From Armillaria gallica (lineage: Eukaryota > Basidiomycota > Agaricomycetes > Agaricales > Physalacriaceae), in contig JBANDB010000005.1 in assembly GCA_037576215.1 (NCBI GenBank), positions 5,456,001 through 5,520,000 of the forward strand: 64,000 bases of DNA, read 5' to 3'. Position 1 is the stretch's first letter, and every line of letters begins with the position of its first letter. Under the pieces are notes generated by a model. That model saw only the letters and a list, made by a program, of their open reading frames with translations. It was not told the DNA's origin and did no database searches. The position numbers were made by a program, and so were the translations under genes. Positions 12,906-24,700 of this stretch are shown one piece after another.

Positions 12906-13090
12906 TTATTTTAGAGAAAGGATGCCTCCAACGACCCGATGAACAACAGCGTCAACGACCAATCCAGCGAGTATGAGGGCGTGTGCAAGATGATTTGCAT
13001 CACTGCCTCCGATATCCGTCACAATGAGCAATGTCAGAAGAGCCAATGATGAAACCGCCGTGGATCCGTAGTAAGCAAGTCCGTGCTCGT
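12906..13090 (-). pseudogene. UbiA prenyltransferase relic (C-terminal end)
   Basis: The minus-strand frame reads AGLVVDAVVHRVV before the stop, matching the C-terminal membrane helix of the UbiA copies at 46.4 and 56.6 kb. Upstream of it the helix segment preceding VTDI is also recognisable. Everything N-terminal of this is missing. The relic lies tail-to-tail with TF1, the same arrangement as TF2 with the relic at 54.3 kb. Confidence 0.65.
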
Positions 13091-13340
13091 CGTATGACTT
13101 GGGGTGGGCGATTTTGCGGTGATGGCCAGATGCGGACTTGCACCCAATCTCGAGGAGGATGCAAAAGTCTCTTATCGTACAATATGTGGAATCGTTGAGC
13201 GTAGAGGATAGGGGCAACTGTGGATGGCGGCGCGCCGGCAGTGTCGACGTAAGCAACCAAGCGGCAGGCACTGTCTGAAAATAAAGCGTGGGATTTAACT
13301 AGGTTTGATAGAAGGCAATCGATGGATGGATGGTGGCTCG
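13091..13340 (-). pseudogene. ORFX fragment fused to the UbiA relic
   Basis: Minus-strand sequence matching the first third of ORFX (285-983), including the shared peptides TIRDFCILLEIGC and AGAPPSTVAPIL. The junction with the UbiA relic falls near 13090 at a short shared ACGACGA stretch. The two parts read in one open frame of 122 codons (13271-12906), though without an ATG at its start. Most likely a recombination scar. Confidence 0.55.
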
Positions 13341-13536
13341 GTCATCGATGTGCAAGCAATAAGCGCATAGACACTTCGGCGTGAGTACTATTTATAGCAC
13401 ATGAACATGCCATCCGACTCGGCGAAAACCGAAGCACCCTCTTCTGGTACGGCGCTTAAATGAGCGCTTATATCTCTACAGCTCCTCGAGTCCCTTCAGT
13501 GGACGATACTTTTCGAAATCTGCCCAAGAACTGTCA

Positions 13537-15953
13537 ATGTCGTCGCAAAACAAGAGGAAAATCGGAGGTGTAGATGATGAGTATACCGATATTACGAATA
13601 CCCCCAAGCGGGCGAAGACCGCAAAGAGTGGACCCTCGAAGCATCGAGCCGAGGCTTTCGAAGAGGAGATAGAGGAAGAAAGAAATGCAAGGTCGGCTAA
13701 AGACAGGGCAGCGCGAAGAAATCGTACTGACGCTATACTTCACAGTCCTCCTCAGTCGATTGCTGTTGAACGGTTGTTGTCTATTGTCAGGTCCTGGGGT
13801 ATGGCACTGATCAAGCCATGGTTAGGACCGCCCCACCCCTGTTCGCACTCATTATCGGCATCGACAAGTACTTTTCGGACGGAATCAGAGATCTGAGCGG
13901 TGCTGTCGCCGATGCTGACGCCATCAGCATATTTTTACAAGAGACTCTCGGTGTTCCACAGGGCCAAATCAAGAATCTGCGAAACGAGGAAGCCACGAGG
14001 TTATCTATCGAGGCAGCGATTAAAGAGCTTGGGAACAATCCGGCAATCAAGAAGGATGATCCAATTCTCATCTTCTACGCAGGGCATGGAGCTGAGGTGA
14101 AGGCACCGTCGGGATGGCCCAGCGCCAACGGGAAGATACAAATGCTGGTTCCACACGGCTTTATCACGAGCGGGTCGGACAACTCCGAGCAAGGTCAAGG
14201 TGTACTAGACATGAGACTCAGTTATCTTCTCACAGATCTTGCAGCGAAAAAGTCAGACAACATCGTAAGGTTCCCTTGTTTCTATTACGCATGGTATCTA
14301 ATCAGGTCTACCAACAGACCGTCATTCTCGATTGCTGTCACTCTGGATCGGGCACGCGAACGGACGACGATGATCCTACTTTCGCCGTTCGTGGGATCGA
14401 TCTCCCAGAGGCTTATACTGTCGCTCAAGATCTCTTGCACGACATTGCAGATGCTCGGGCGAGTGCCGTCGCAACGGGATTCGAGAAGTCAGGTTTGTTA
14501 TCACATGTGCTCCTCTCAGCATGTCAAGCGGAGCAGACAGCCAAGGAGAAAACTGGACGTGGTGTTTTTACTTCAGCACTGTTGAGCTTGCTACGGGAAG
14601 TGGGCGTCGACAAGCTTACTTACAAGGATGTGATAATCAATCTGCCTGATCTGCACGCGTAAGCCCGATTTCATGTCCTAGTCCGCTGAACCTTATTTGT
14701 CCGTTACAGAAAGAACCCGCAGTGTGAGGGCGTCCATCAATCCCGATGTCTGTTCAATTCCAAAGTAGCCAGCCCACAACGCGAATCGTACCTCATCCGT
14801 GCATCCTCTGACACCCCGGGCCAGTACATTTTGGAAGCCGGGGAGGCCCATGGGATCACAAAAGGAGCGGAATTCGCTGTCTTCACAGACAGAACTATGA
14901 CATCCGGGACTCAGATTGGAACTGTCGTTGCTTCAAGTATTACCGCTTTCACCACCACGTGCGATTTCTCCCCGCGCGTCAATGCCAATGAAACACCATT
15001 CCTCCTTCCTACTCCCGGATTTGCTTCGCAGACTCGGGGACAGGGTGTCAGCCTTCTTATTGAGCCGGACGAAAGGTTACTCGGTGTCTTCAAGCAAATG
15101 GCCGATGAGATGCAAGCAGGAAGGAAGGGATTCCGTTTGGTGAATAGCCGCGATGATGAACCAGATCTGGTCGTTGCCGCGGATGGTGATGTGATGCATT
15201 TCGAGATCATGGATAAGCACTGTCGGCAACATGGGTTAACACACATGCCATTTGAAGTCAAAATCGGTGATGCGGACGCTATCCGCCGCATTCTTCAAAG
15301 CTCTGCCGACTTTTACTGGCACCTTCATCGTTCTAGCCAAGGGAGCCCCCTCGCTGGAAAGGTCAACCTCGAGTGCATGAAGCTTAAAGAGACCGGGGGG
15401 TACACGGATGACTTGGAACCGCTTCTAATGCCTGACACCAGTGGCGAAAATCTGAACATCGGAGGTGTGATTATGGTTGATGTCGACGAGGCCGCGATCT
15501 ATGGATTCAAAATTACCAATACGACGTCGGTACCTCTTTATGTTTCGATGTTCTATTTCGATGTCAGTGATTTGAGCATCAGTACGCCATCTTGTTACTC
15601 TTCACCTCATGCTCTAATGACTAAGGACCTTTGCAGGTTCGTACTACCAACCAGGACACGCGAAGAAAGACACTGATGTCTCCCTTCCTCCTTATGGATC
15701 GTTGACCATCGGGTACGGCGCGAGCGGGACGGTTCCGCACATGTACACACTCAGGAAAGGACAGGATGTTGATGTCGGTTTCTTGAAGCTTTTCTTCTCG
15801 ACGGAGTATATGGACTTGTCGGGTGTTGCCCAAAAAACTCCTTTTGATGACGTCCGCCAGAGCGGGCCACCTCCGGTGAGGAAGAGCCTGTACCTATGGC
15901 ATACAATGTGCGTTGCTGTTGTTCAGACAAAGGGGAGGGGTGCGGCCTCGTGA
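13537..15953 (+). CDS. Caspase-like protease, copy B, with a basic N-terminus (734 aa)
   Basis: Cysteine protease-like protein of the peptidase C14 clan. Exons 13537-13772, 13826-14264, 14318-14658, 14710-15581 and 15637-15953 total 2205 nt in one frame. Residues 1-79 are rich in Lys, Arg and Glu (NKRK and PKRAKTAK look like nuclear-localisation signals). The p20 domain starts at the FALIIGID motif, with the catalytic His166 in YAGHGAE and Cys232 in DCCHSG. Two beta-rich C-terminal modules follow: one starting near EAGEAHGIT, and a terminal one with GYGASGTVP and DVGFLKLFFSTEY. A 54-nt stretch (13692-13745) could be an in-frame alternative intron; it has a TACTGAC branch site and a CACAG end. 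Translation could instead start at ATG 13818, which overlaps the acceptor used here. Unlike copies E, F and H it lacks the hydrophobic leader exon. Its substrate is unknown. Confidence 0.85.
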
Positions 15954-16762
15954 TGCGGGGATGTTGGTAGAATTTCCGTTTCTTTGCCATAGACGCCTTA
16001 ACATTGTTCCCTTCAATAGTCTTATGAGTAAGCAGTTCGTAATCTTCTATCATTATGAAGAGTAAAAGCATGAACACATCTCTCGGTTCCTTCGATGTCG
16101 GAATTCACAGCGTCAACGACGTCTGGTCACAGTGGATTTTTATCCTTTCGTTCCAGGAAAGAAAGAAACAAAGTCGTGCCGACCTCTACAAGGAATCTCA
16201 ACATATACTTCCTGGTATATGATGCAACTGTGGAGAAAATAGCACGCCGCAAGCCTTTGGTACCACAGCGAAGATGTGGCAAAAAATAAATCATGTTACT
16301 TCGTAGGGACGAGAGTAGTGAAATGATTTCACGTCCATGGTTCCTATGAAATTGCCTTCAAGTCAGAATTGAAGCGCTGTAGCCAATGAAATAATACGGG
16401 AGGTGTCTATCATCTGCCACCACTTTAAATTCCACTAAGATAACTTCTGCTTACCTCAAAGTACCGCATACTTGGGCATTCAAGCAAGCATCATGATAAG
16501 AGACTTCCATGACCTCCGTGGCGAGATATTACTATTAATCGTGAACACTCTAGATTTCGTACTAAGCACCTAGCTGAAAAAACATGGTAGTCATTGGCCG
16601 TGAAGGGCTAAAAGTAAGCTCATTAAAAGCTACGTACGAGACTGAGAACGGGAACTGCCTTGCCTATTATAACATGACTACAAGTTGTATTTCAGAGTGA
16701 AAAGGGAACAATGCCAGACACTATGATTGGTCGTCACCCTTGTTCTTGCTGCCATTCTTCTA
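15954..16762. other. Intergenic region between convergent copies B and C
   Basis: No gene seen. The first part is the 3' flank shared with copy A. The segment 16180-16400 resembles 41560-41790 in the same orientation (ACAAGGAAT, TAAATC and GAATTGAAGCGCTGT are shared), so it is a duplicated 3' flank of the minus-strand copies C and H. Confidence 0.45.
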
Positions 16763-19557
16763 CTACTTCTTTGTTTGTACAAGCGTAAACCGCATCGTGT
16801 CCCATAGGTCGAGCTTCTTCGATGGGGATGTAGCGGTCATGCGAAATAAAGACTGCTGGGCGATGTTCAACATGTCTATACTCTCCGTCGAGATAAAGTG
16901 CTTCAAGAAGCCGACATCAACACTTTGTCCCTCTCTTAGGAAGTATGTGAATGGAGGTTGCCCACTCTCACCGTGTCCGAGGATCAACGATTGTTTAGGA
17001 GGAAGAGGAGCATCCGCGTTTCTTTTGGCACTTCCCGGTGTATAATACTCCACTGAAAACCATGTCAGTTGAGCAGGTAGAGAGAATCAGCAAGACGACG
17101 TACCAATGCTCAAACCACTAACATCGAAATAGAACATTGAAACATAAAGAGGAACCGACGTCGTATTCGTGAGTTTGAATCTATAGTTTTCACCGACATC
17201 GACCATAATCACACCTCCAGAGTTCAGATTATCGCCATTAGGGTCAGGTTTCCACACCTCCTTTAATTCATCCGTAAGCTCCCCGTGGTTTGAAGCTTCA
17301 TACACTCGAGTATGACTTTCCCAGCGAGGCGGCTTCCTTTAAGGCTCGAACGGTGAAGATGCCAGTAAAAATGCGCGGAACTCTGAAGGATATGGGGGAT
17401 AGTGTTCGAATGGTCGAATTTGACTTCGAACGGCATGCGTGTTAGCCCATACCGTCGACAGTCCTTTTCCATGATCTCGAAATGGAAAGCGTCATGATCA
17501 GCGGTAACGACCAGATCCGGCTCTTTCGATTTCTTCACCAAACGGAACACGCCCTTTCCTTTGTTTTCCATCCCCTCGACCGCCTTATCCCAGATGCCAC
17601 GTGACCTACTGTCCAACTTGAGGAGAAGGTTAACAATCTGTCCCTCGCCGCCTCCAGTCTGCAAAGCATATCCGAGGGAGAATGGCATGCCGGGCCCTGA
17701 GAAATTGCACGTGGCGGTGGAAGTGGTGGTGCTTGAAACAATGACAGTTCCAAGCTTAGATGACATAGTTCTTTCAGTGTAAACATCGAACTGGGTGTCC
17801 TTTGTGATCCCATGGACCTCGCCAGCTTCCAAAACGTACTGGCCCAGCGTGTCTGAGTCAGAGGATGCGTGGATGCGGTATAATTTGCTGGTTTCGTTGG
17901 AACTGAAAAGGTATCGAGATGTGTGGGAACCTTTACACTGCGGGTTTTGTCTACGAAGATCAGATCAGTGTGAGCAGGCTACTAGTAGGACATGAAAGTG
18001 CACTTACTCGGGAAGGTCAGACAGTTCCTTTACTACGTCTGTGTAAGTAAGCTCGTCGATGCCCTTTTCCTGTAGCAAGCTCAGCAAGGCTGAAGTAAAG
18101 ACTCCACGTCCATATTTCTCCACGGCTTTCTCCTCTGCTCCACATGCTGAAAGGAGCACATGTGAAGACTGACCTTCCGTCTCGAATCCCTTTGCAACGA
18201 CACTCGCCCGAGCATCTGACTCAATGCCATGCAAGAGGTCTTGAGCGACAGTGTAAGTCTTTGGGAGATCGATCCCACGAACGGCGAACGTAGGATCATT
18301 GTCTTCCGTGCGAGTGCCCGAGCCAGAGTGACAACAATCGAGAATGCCGGTCTGTCGGTGCGCCTAATCAGATACGATACGTGATAGAAACAAGGGGAAC
18401 TTTACAATGTTATCTGACTTTTTCGCTGCGAGGTCTGCGAGAAGGTAAGAGAGCCTCACGTCAAGCACACCTTGACCTTGCTCAGAGTCGCTCGACCCGC
18501 TGGGAATAAAGTCGTGAGGAACTAGCATTTGTATCTTCCCGTTGGCGCTGGGCCATCCCGACGGTGCGTTAGCTTCAGCACCGTGCCCTGCATAGAAGAT
18601 GAGAATCGGCGCGCCCTTCTTGATCGCCGAGTTGTTCCCAAGCTTCTCAATCTCCGTCTCGATCAAGGGGCTACCGGAATGAAAAAAAATGACATAGGGT
18701 CGATTAAAAAATTTCGTGCACTAGCGCTGGACCTACCTACCTCCACGTGATCAAAATGATGTCATACACTCCACATTGAGCTGATTATGGAGCGAAAATG
18801 GGCAATTATGTCGCATTCATGTACTATTATTCAACCGAGTATCATTTTGATTACAATCTGAGTCATTTCTGGTCAGATAAGTAAAGCACATGAATTTGGA
18901 CACATGATGTCATATGCTGACTCATGATGGCAGTGCCGCCAATATTGCTACTCTCAATGTTGTACTGCACAAGCATTATAAACATTGTAGGTTTATTCAT
19001 TAGACATATTGTCACTTAAATATCTCAGATTTTTACATTTGGAAGGCAGTTTTGAGGCCATTTGAGGAGGGTCAACTTTTTTTTTTTTGGGCCTGCCGGC
19101 CCAACCTACCTACCTACCCGGTGTTCCGGGCCGCAATTCCGGTAGCCCCTTGGTCTCGATAGTAACTTTCGTGGCTTGCTTGTTGCGAAAGTTATAGATT
19201 TGGCCCTTTGGAACGCCGAGAATCTTTTTTAAATATTCGTCGACGGCATTGGCATCGGCCTTAGCACCGTTCAGGTTTTTGACCCCGTTCGAATGGTACT
19301 CGTCGATGCCGATAACCAACGCAAATAGGTCCGAGATCTGAGGACTGACAATGGTTTAATCAGCGTGCATATCCTGGGACGCGAAAATAGCGACCAACGG
19401 TTCATGAGCAGCAGAAGGCCCAGTGAAATTCCTATCGTTAATAGAATAGGAAGAAATCACAGTGTTCGGTTGTAATATTGACCTGAAATAATTGAAGTTG
19501 TTAACTTGGAGACCCATGTGAGACAGCTTACGTGGCCGAAAGATTGTGAAGAAACAT
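16763..19557 (-). pseudogene. Caspase-like protease pseudogene, copy C, split by a hAT MITE
   Basis: The leader exon relic (ATG 19557) and the p20 start (FALVIGIDEYHSNG, from about 19345) are followed by a 489-bp insertion at 18664-19152 within the TIET coding stretch. The p20 then resumes with EIEKLGNNSAIKK and keeps the YAGHGAE histidine and the DCCHSGSG cysteine motif. The second exon reads LLSACGAEEKA. The third carries a single-base frameshift near 17297, after ECMKL. The terminal exon (17053-16763) is open but diverged (ISTESIDMLNIAQ). The insertion and the frameshift make a functional product unlikely. Before the insertion the copy resembled H. Confidence 0.85.
18664..19152. mobile_element. 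hAT-type MITE, 489 bp, with 17-bp perfect TIRs and 8-bp TSD
   Basis: The left end CAAGGGGCTACCGGAAT (18664-18680) and the right end (19136-19152) are exact inverted copies. They are flanked by the 8-bp direct repeat GTCTCGAT at 18656-18663 and 19153-19160. An 8-bp target duplication with ends beginning CAAGGGG is the signature of the hAT superfamily. The interior has no transposase frame, so this is a non-autonomous miniature element. Removing it and one duplicate restores continuity with the paralogous exon, which confirms the boundaries. Runs of A and T and short CCTACCTACC stretches lie inside it. Confidence 0.92.
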
Positions 19558-19636
19558 GTGGATGAAATATAGAGACACAAGAGCGATGCTGAAGAATTGG
19601 ACTAAGCGTCACGATCTGGATGATAGGACAAAAAGC

Positions 19637-19721
19637 ACGACACTTTATATTTGCAGCAAATTCTTTTTTTTTTCGAATAGCGACGACTACTGAAAAGGAG
19701 ATCCGTCCGGGCATTGACTCC
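19637..19721 (-). promoter_or_regulatory. Caspase-family promoter, copy C
   Basis: On the minus strand AATATAAAGTGTCGTGC (about 19637-19653) is a TATA box followed by the family TGTCG motif. The conserved upstream box is at 19692-19721. It precedes the degenerate leader of copy C. Confidence 0.55.
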
Positions 19722-20399
19722 TTCTGTTGACTGGTGTCAGAAGATGTACGCTCTCGACCGGGCGAAGCAGTGGAAGCAATGGTGTTAGGCGCGCCGCGGT
19801 TTAACCACTGTTCCTCAATGCCGTTATCGAGGGACAAGACGAACTGGATGCTTCGATGAATACATAATCCGGACTGCATTGACGTGAACGTGAATCTTTC
19901 TTCCTTCCACAATGCGTTAGCCATTATACTGGGAAGTAGACACGGCATTGAATCTTAATTAAAGTTGATATCCATCTAGGTCTCTGAAACGCTAGGAGTA
20001 AATATGACAGTGGCTGTCTGGTGCGTACCCAGATGAAGGTAGCACTTCCACACTCGTCAGAGGAAACAAAAGTGTCTCTTACGAGTCCAGAGGAGACCAG
20101 AGCAAGCGAGTTGTAGGAGGTGAGGCACGCGTTTAGTGGATGCCCGCAGGTGTTGGGCTCGAATTTGTGAAAAGCAGCTAAGTACTATGCCAGGGAACTG
20201 CTAATGAAGTGGAAGATGCCGGTGATGCGTCCTGCGTGCCTGAAGGTACTACTGTTGAATGATATCGATAAGATGTTAAGAAAAGGCCAATGCACATACC
20301 AAGGTGGACCAAGGTGGATCCTTTCTCGGATAGAGTTTCGTATCATCTCCATGGCCATCGTCCCCCGACGACTTCGGTAAAAAAAAATTCTGGTGGTCC
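19722..20399. repeat. Inter-caspase spacer repeat and flank
   Basis: A spacer repeat copy (about 19722-19960), with the CGAGGGACA and GATGAATACATAA motifs, is followed by sequence resembling 40790-40930, including the TTGATATCCAT stretch. No gene is seen. Confidence 0.45.
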
Positions 20400-20500
20400 T
20401 CAAGCCGTTTTGTCGACTCGCTGCCCCTCGCTAGGACGTGCGTCCTCTTGTTTAGTGTTCGATTCTGTGGTTGCTTTGCTGGCGGATTAACATACGGCGG
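20400..20500 (-). pseudogene. Zn2Cys6 regulator relic (first-exon fragment)
   Basis: On the minus strand this matches the region just before the zinc cluster of TF1 and the relic at 40.97 kb (AAGCAACCACAGAATC followed by CAAGAGGACGCACG). Only about 100 bp is recognisable. Confidence 0.5.
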
Positions 20501-20530
20501 CGCTAGGACTTCTGAACTCTTCGTCCGGCC

Positions 20531-21093
20531 GAGCTGTATTTGAAACAGCGACGATTCCCAGAGCAGATGTCATTCTTCTGTGCGAAGACAATGAACTGCG
20601 CATTTCTTGGGATCCCATGGGCACCGCCGGCTTCTAAAATGCTGGCCCGGAGTGTCAGAGGACACGGGAATGGGGTACGATCCGTGATGTGGGCTGGCTA
20701 CTTTGGAATTGAAGAGGTTTCGAGATTGGTGGACACCTTCGCGCTGCGGGTCTTGTCTATAACAGACAGATCAGTGTTAGCAGACTAGGACACGAAGGTG
20801 GGCTTACACGGGTAGATCGAGCAGATTGGTTATCGCATCCTTGTAAGTAAGCTTGTCAACCTCGTTTTCCCGTAGCAAGTTCAACGACGTTGAAGTAAAG
20901 ACGCCACGTCCATCTCTTTCCCCGGATTCTTGCCCGTGGTTACACGCTGATAGGAGCACGTGTGATAACAGACCTATCTTCTCGAATCCCTTTGCAACGA
21001 CACTCGCCTGAGCATTTGGCTCAATGCCATGCAAGAGGTCTTGAGTGACAGTATAAGTCTATGTGAGATTGATCCCACGAACAGCAAAAGTAG
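20531..21093 (-). pseudogene. Caspase-like protease fragment, copy D
   Basis: Contains only the end of the second caspase exon (VAKGFEKIGLLSHVLLSAC and FTSTSLNLLRENEVDKLTY, 21034-20804), the following 51-nt intron, and the start of the third exon down to 20531. It lacks the p20 histidine, the catalytic cysteine and all C-terminal modules. At 21093 the caspase sequence joins spacer repeat sequence directly (TAGGG then TTCGATGAATA), marking a deletion breakpoint. Confidence 0.8.
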
Positions 21094-21370
21094 GGTTCGA
21101 TGAATATTCAATACACCACGCCGACTGAGGTGAGGTGACCACTGATACTTTTTATCGTTCTTGCTTCCCCGCCGTGATAGCCGAGACAGCACTAAATCTT
21201 AAAGCTGATATCCATCGAGACGCTAGGAAGAAGTGTGATGGGGATCCTGTACCGTTTGATGCAATCAATGCACCTACCACGGTGTCCTTCCTCGGATGTA
21301 GTCTCCTCTCCTCTCTATCGTCCCTCAATGACTTTGGACCGTAAGATAAATATTCTGGCGGTCATAGAAC
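21094..21370. repeat. Spacer repeat fragment
   Basis: Starts with the GATGAATA motif of the inter-caspase spacer and continues with the AAGCTGATATCCATC stretch also found near 40.81 kb. No gene is seen. Confidence 0.4.
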
Positions 21371-21760
21371 TAGCCCGAAAGAAGATGCGCTGACCATAGA
21401 TGCAGGCATGGAACAGGAGGAACCGCGCACCAACGACGGACAGCGAGGATGACGCTGGTACGAAGGTAGGGACCTTATGGCGACTTCACCAGCAACCGCA
21501 ACGTTCGACCGTCTCCATTCCTATAAACCGCTGCTGGACGAACTTGTTCAATGATCTCGGCGGAGACGATGAAGAACTGGACGACGACGAAGGTGGAAGT
21601 AGCGGCACTTGCCGACACATGTTTCGATGCGAATTTGAGTTTTACTTCTTACTTCCCGGCTACACGCATCGAGTTACGAGTAATGATATTAGCAGTCAAT
21701 CAATTTTATTACCGGAGATTTTTCGCTGTTGTCCTCACACACCGAGCAATCGTTGAATGC
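21371..21760 (+). pseudogene. Zn2Cys6 regulator relic
   Basis: Pieces match TF1: the region before the zinc cluster (GAACAGGAGGAACCGCGCAC) and the acidic linker (TTGTTCAATGAT and GACGACGACGAAGG, compare 10068-10130). The zinc cluster itself is missing and the frames are broken. Confidence 0.55.
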
Positions 21761-21793
21761 AAACCGTCACCGACTGAGATTATACGCAAGGCC

Positions 21794-24700
21794 CTACACT
21801 CCTACATGTATGAAAGGCACCCATCTCACGAACGAATCAGGTTCCTTCTCCACGCGTTTGCGAAGAGATTGAACGGCGTGATGCAGTGCGACTGCAGCTT
21901 TCCCGCTATCAGGTTTCCGATCCTCAAAAAGTCGAAAATAAACTGCATCCGCAACAAGAGGCGCATCAACATCCCTGATAGACCACAATGTCGCGAGAAC
22001 ACTTTGATATCCAGCCATGAGCATGCCTGCGGCAAGGTGAACTGATTCCTCCGACAACGACTCGTCTCCTGTGGCGGTTTGGCATGCGGAGAGGTATGCA
22101 AAGTCAGCATCAGGGAACGACTTTGCGATAACCTGTGAGAGCGGTAAATGCCCATCAGGGTGATCTAGAGAATGATGAAGGCGAAAGGTGCTGTTTAACG
22201 GTTTTGCCTTCTCTTGAGTAGCATGGCAAGCCATGTGAACCCAGTTGCAGGTCGACATTCCATTGAGTACTGTGTCTGGTGTCGCTTCGTCTCCTCTCAA
22301 ATATTCGACATGGAGTTCGTTAGCTCGTTCTTCAATCTTCTGCAGTTCTCCTTTTGTACCAGGAAGATTCGATAACCCCGGAGTGTTGGGTTGGCTGATA
22401 GCTAATAAACCTTTGAACGTTTGAGTTTTCTGAAGTTTGTCATGAAGGGATGTGAGCGTTGGGGTATATGATGAGACGACATAGTCAGATAGTTTCGTTC
22501 CTGGTTCATTTGTACCGTATTGTCCAGCAGCGTGAATAGGGAGGAATGCCAGTGGACCTGTTGTACACCACCACAATCGTGGTGGGTTGAGGTCATCGGA
22601 AGGCTGAGAGAAACCTTTATGAAATGCTGGGGCATCGTGTAAGAAACGCTACTCACGGAGAAGGCTAAGCTATCGAGTACAGGTTTCACGATGCACGACC
22701 ATAGTTCCTTCAAAACAGTCACAAAGACATCTTTGTTCGAAGATCCATACGCTGGTCGTGATGCTCGTGTACGAACACCAAAATCTGAGAGCGATTTGTT
22801 GAGTTGTTTGTGTAGAATTTCGGCCTTGCGGTAGGAGAAATTCTTGAGCGGAATGTGAACGACTTCGTCTAGACCGGGGATTAGAATGAGGGCGTCACAC
22901 CTCACGCGATATGTATTGACGAGGACGACTGGACCAAGTTTGGCCGCATTCTTGAGTGTGGCTAGCTTTTTCGGTTGTAGGAAGTCTTCAAAGCCTGGAA
23001 GCGCCCGGACTCTTTCGACTAGACTATCCCACCGCGTAGCTAAACGACGGTGTTCTTTTGCTATGTCCTCCAATAATAACTCCGTAAAGTGCTCTGTGTT
23101 GAAGTTAACGCCTCGATTGCTCGCCTTCTCCAAAGCAACTGCAACTTGGGACAGCTCTTCAGCGAGTTTAGGATGGATATCAGAGAGTGAGTCGACGGGG
23201 GAACGAAGTTTATGTAACTGCCCCCAGACAATAGCTCGTCCCATCTCTAGCCATTCAAGCGCGGTATCGGCTTCTCCCAATGCAAGTGCATACGCCGCTG
23301 CCTCATTGACAATATGACCGAAATGGGCCAACTCCCTATGTCGTGCAGCTATACTCTTCCCGGTCCAAGCCACCCGGGGGAGGAGCTCGACAACGAATCG
23401 ATACGCGTCCAACGCAGACGGAAAGTCAATGTGCCTGCACAATTCGGCCCATTGTATAGCCGCATCCAGCCTAGTTGAAGGTGGGCCGGTCGAGGAGAGT
23501 GCGGCAGATTTGAATAATGTAACTGCTTCAACGGCGTCTGGTCGGGTTTGAAGACTTAAGGGTTGGCGACGGTCGAAACGAGATGCTACTGAAATACCGA
23601 GGTGCACAAGTATGCCGGGCTTCTCCGGATGTCCATCGGGAATAAGTGCCATTGCTTTCTTTCCGTAGGAGATGGATGCTTCCAGGTCGTCGAAGCCTCC
23701 ACGAGCTATAAAACGCTCTCGAAGAGAGATGACGAGGTTGTTAAGCCAATAGGGCTTTTCTGAATGACCGTCAGGGATACAAGCCACGGCACGCCGTCCT
23801 GCAGAAACTGCCTCGTCGAGATCGTTAGTGTCATTTGTCTTGGCGAAACGATGACGGAAGTATTTGCCAAGGTTATTGAGCATGGTTGGCTTAAAGACGT
23901 GTCCGTCTGGAGCATCGGAGACGGCACTCTGCATCAATGAAATAGCCTTTGAAAGGTCATTAAGGTCTCCACGCAGTGTATGGCGCTGAAAAAAGCAAAC
24001 GCTAGCGTTGCTCAGCATGCCAGGTTTACCCGGACTTCCCCTAGGAACGGCGTTTACAACATCCATCCCTTTGAAGATTGCCTCATCCAGATCAGCAGGG
24101 TCGTCAAACAATTCGAAGCGTTCACGAAGGAAGATGCTGAGATTGTCCAGCATCGTAATTTTCTGCGGAAAGCCATCTGGCATCAAAGATATTGCATCCT
24201 TCTGTTTTGAAATCGCCTCCTCGAGGTCATCAGATTTGCCGATACATTTGAAGCGCTGATATAATGACAAAGCGACAATTTCGAAAGCCATGGGCTTTTC
24301 TCTCTCAACGATGAGGGATGATGCAAGTCGGCCGGCTTCAATTGCTAACTTGATGTCATCAAGATTGCCAAAGTGCTGAAACCGCCGATTGAGGCAACAA
24401 GCGAGGGTGTAGAGCGACTTGGGTTTCCGTGGATTTCCTTCGACGGAGAAAAGGACCGCAAGCTCTGCAGCTGAAATAGCCGAGTCGAGGTCGTCCTGGT
24501 TTGTCAGGAATTCAAAGCGACGGAGGTAAGAATTGCTGAGATTCATGAAAAAGGATGGTTGATCATCACGGTCATCAACCACCAGAGCGACTGCATCCTT
24601 CCCCGACCTGATCGCTCTCTCAAGGTCGTTGCCGTCGCTGAGCAACTCGAAGCGGCGCAGGAATGCGAGGCAAAGATTGCTCAATCGAGGAGGTTTATCG

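Noticed and set aside
13818..13820. ATG beside the p20 domain (also 27739, 33021, 44084) as the true start of the caspase-like genes
   Set aside because: It overlaps a splice acceptor conserved in all copies, including C and G that lack an ATG there, and upstream exons join in the same phase. Kept only as an alternative start.
18731..18745. CCTACCTACC stretches as a telomere-like or structured repeat
   Set aside because: Short and low-copy, mostly within the MITE and at one unrelated site (26.65 kb).
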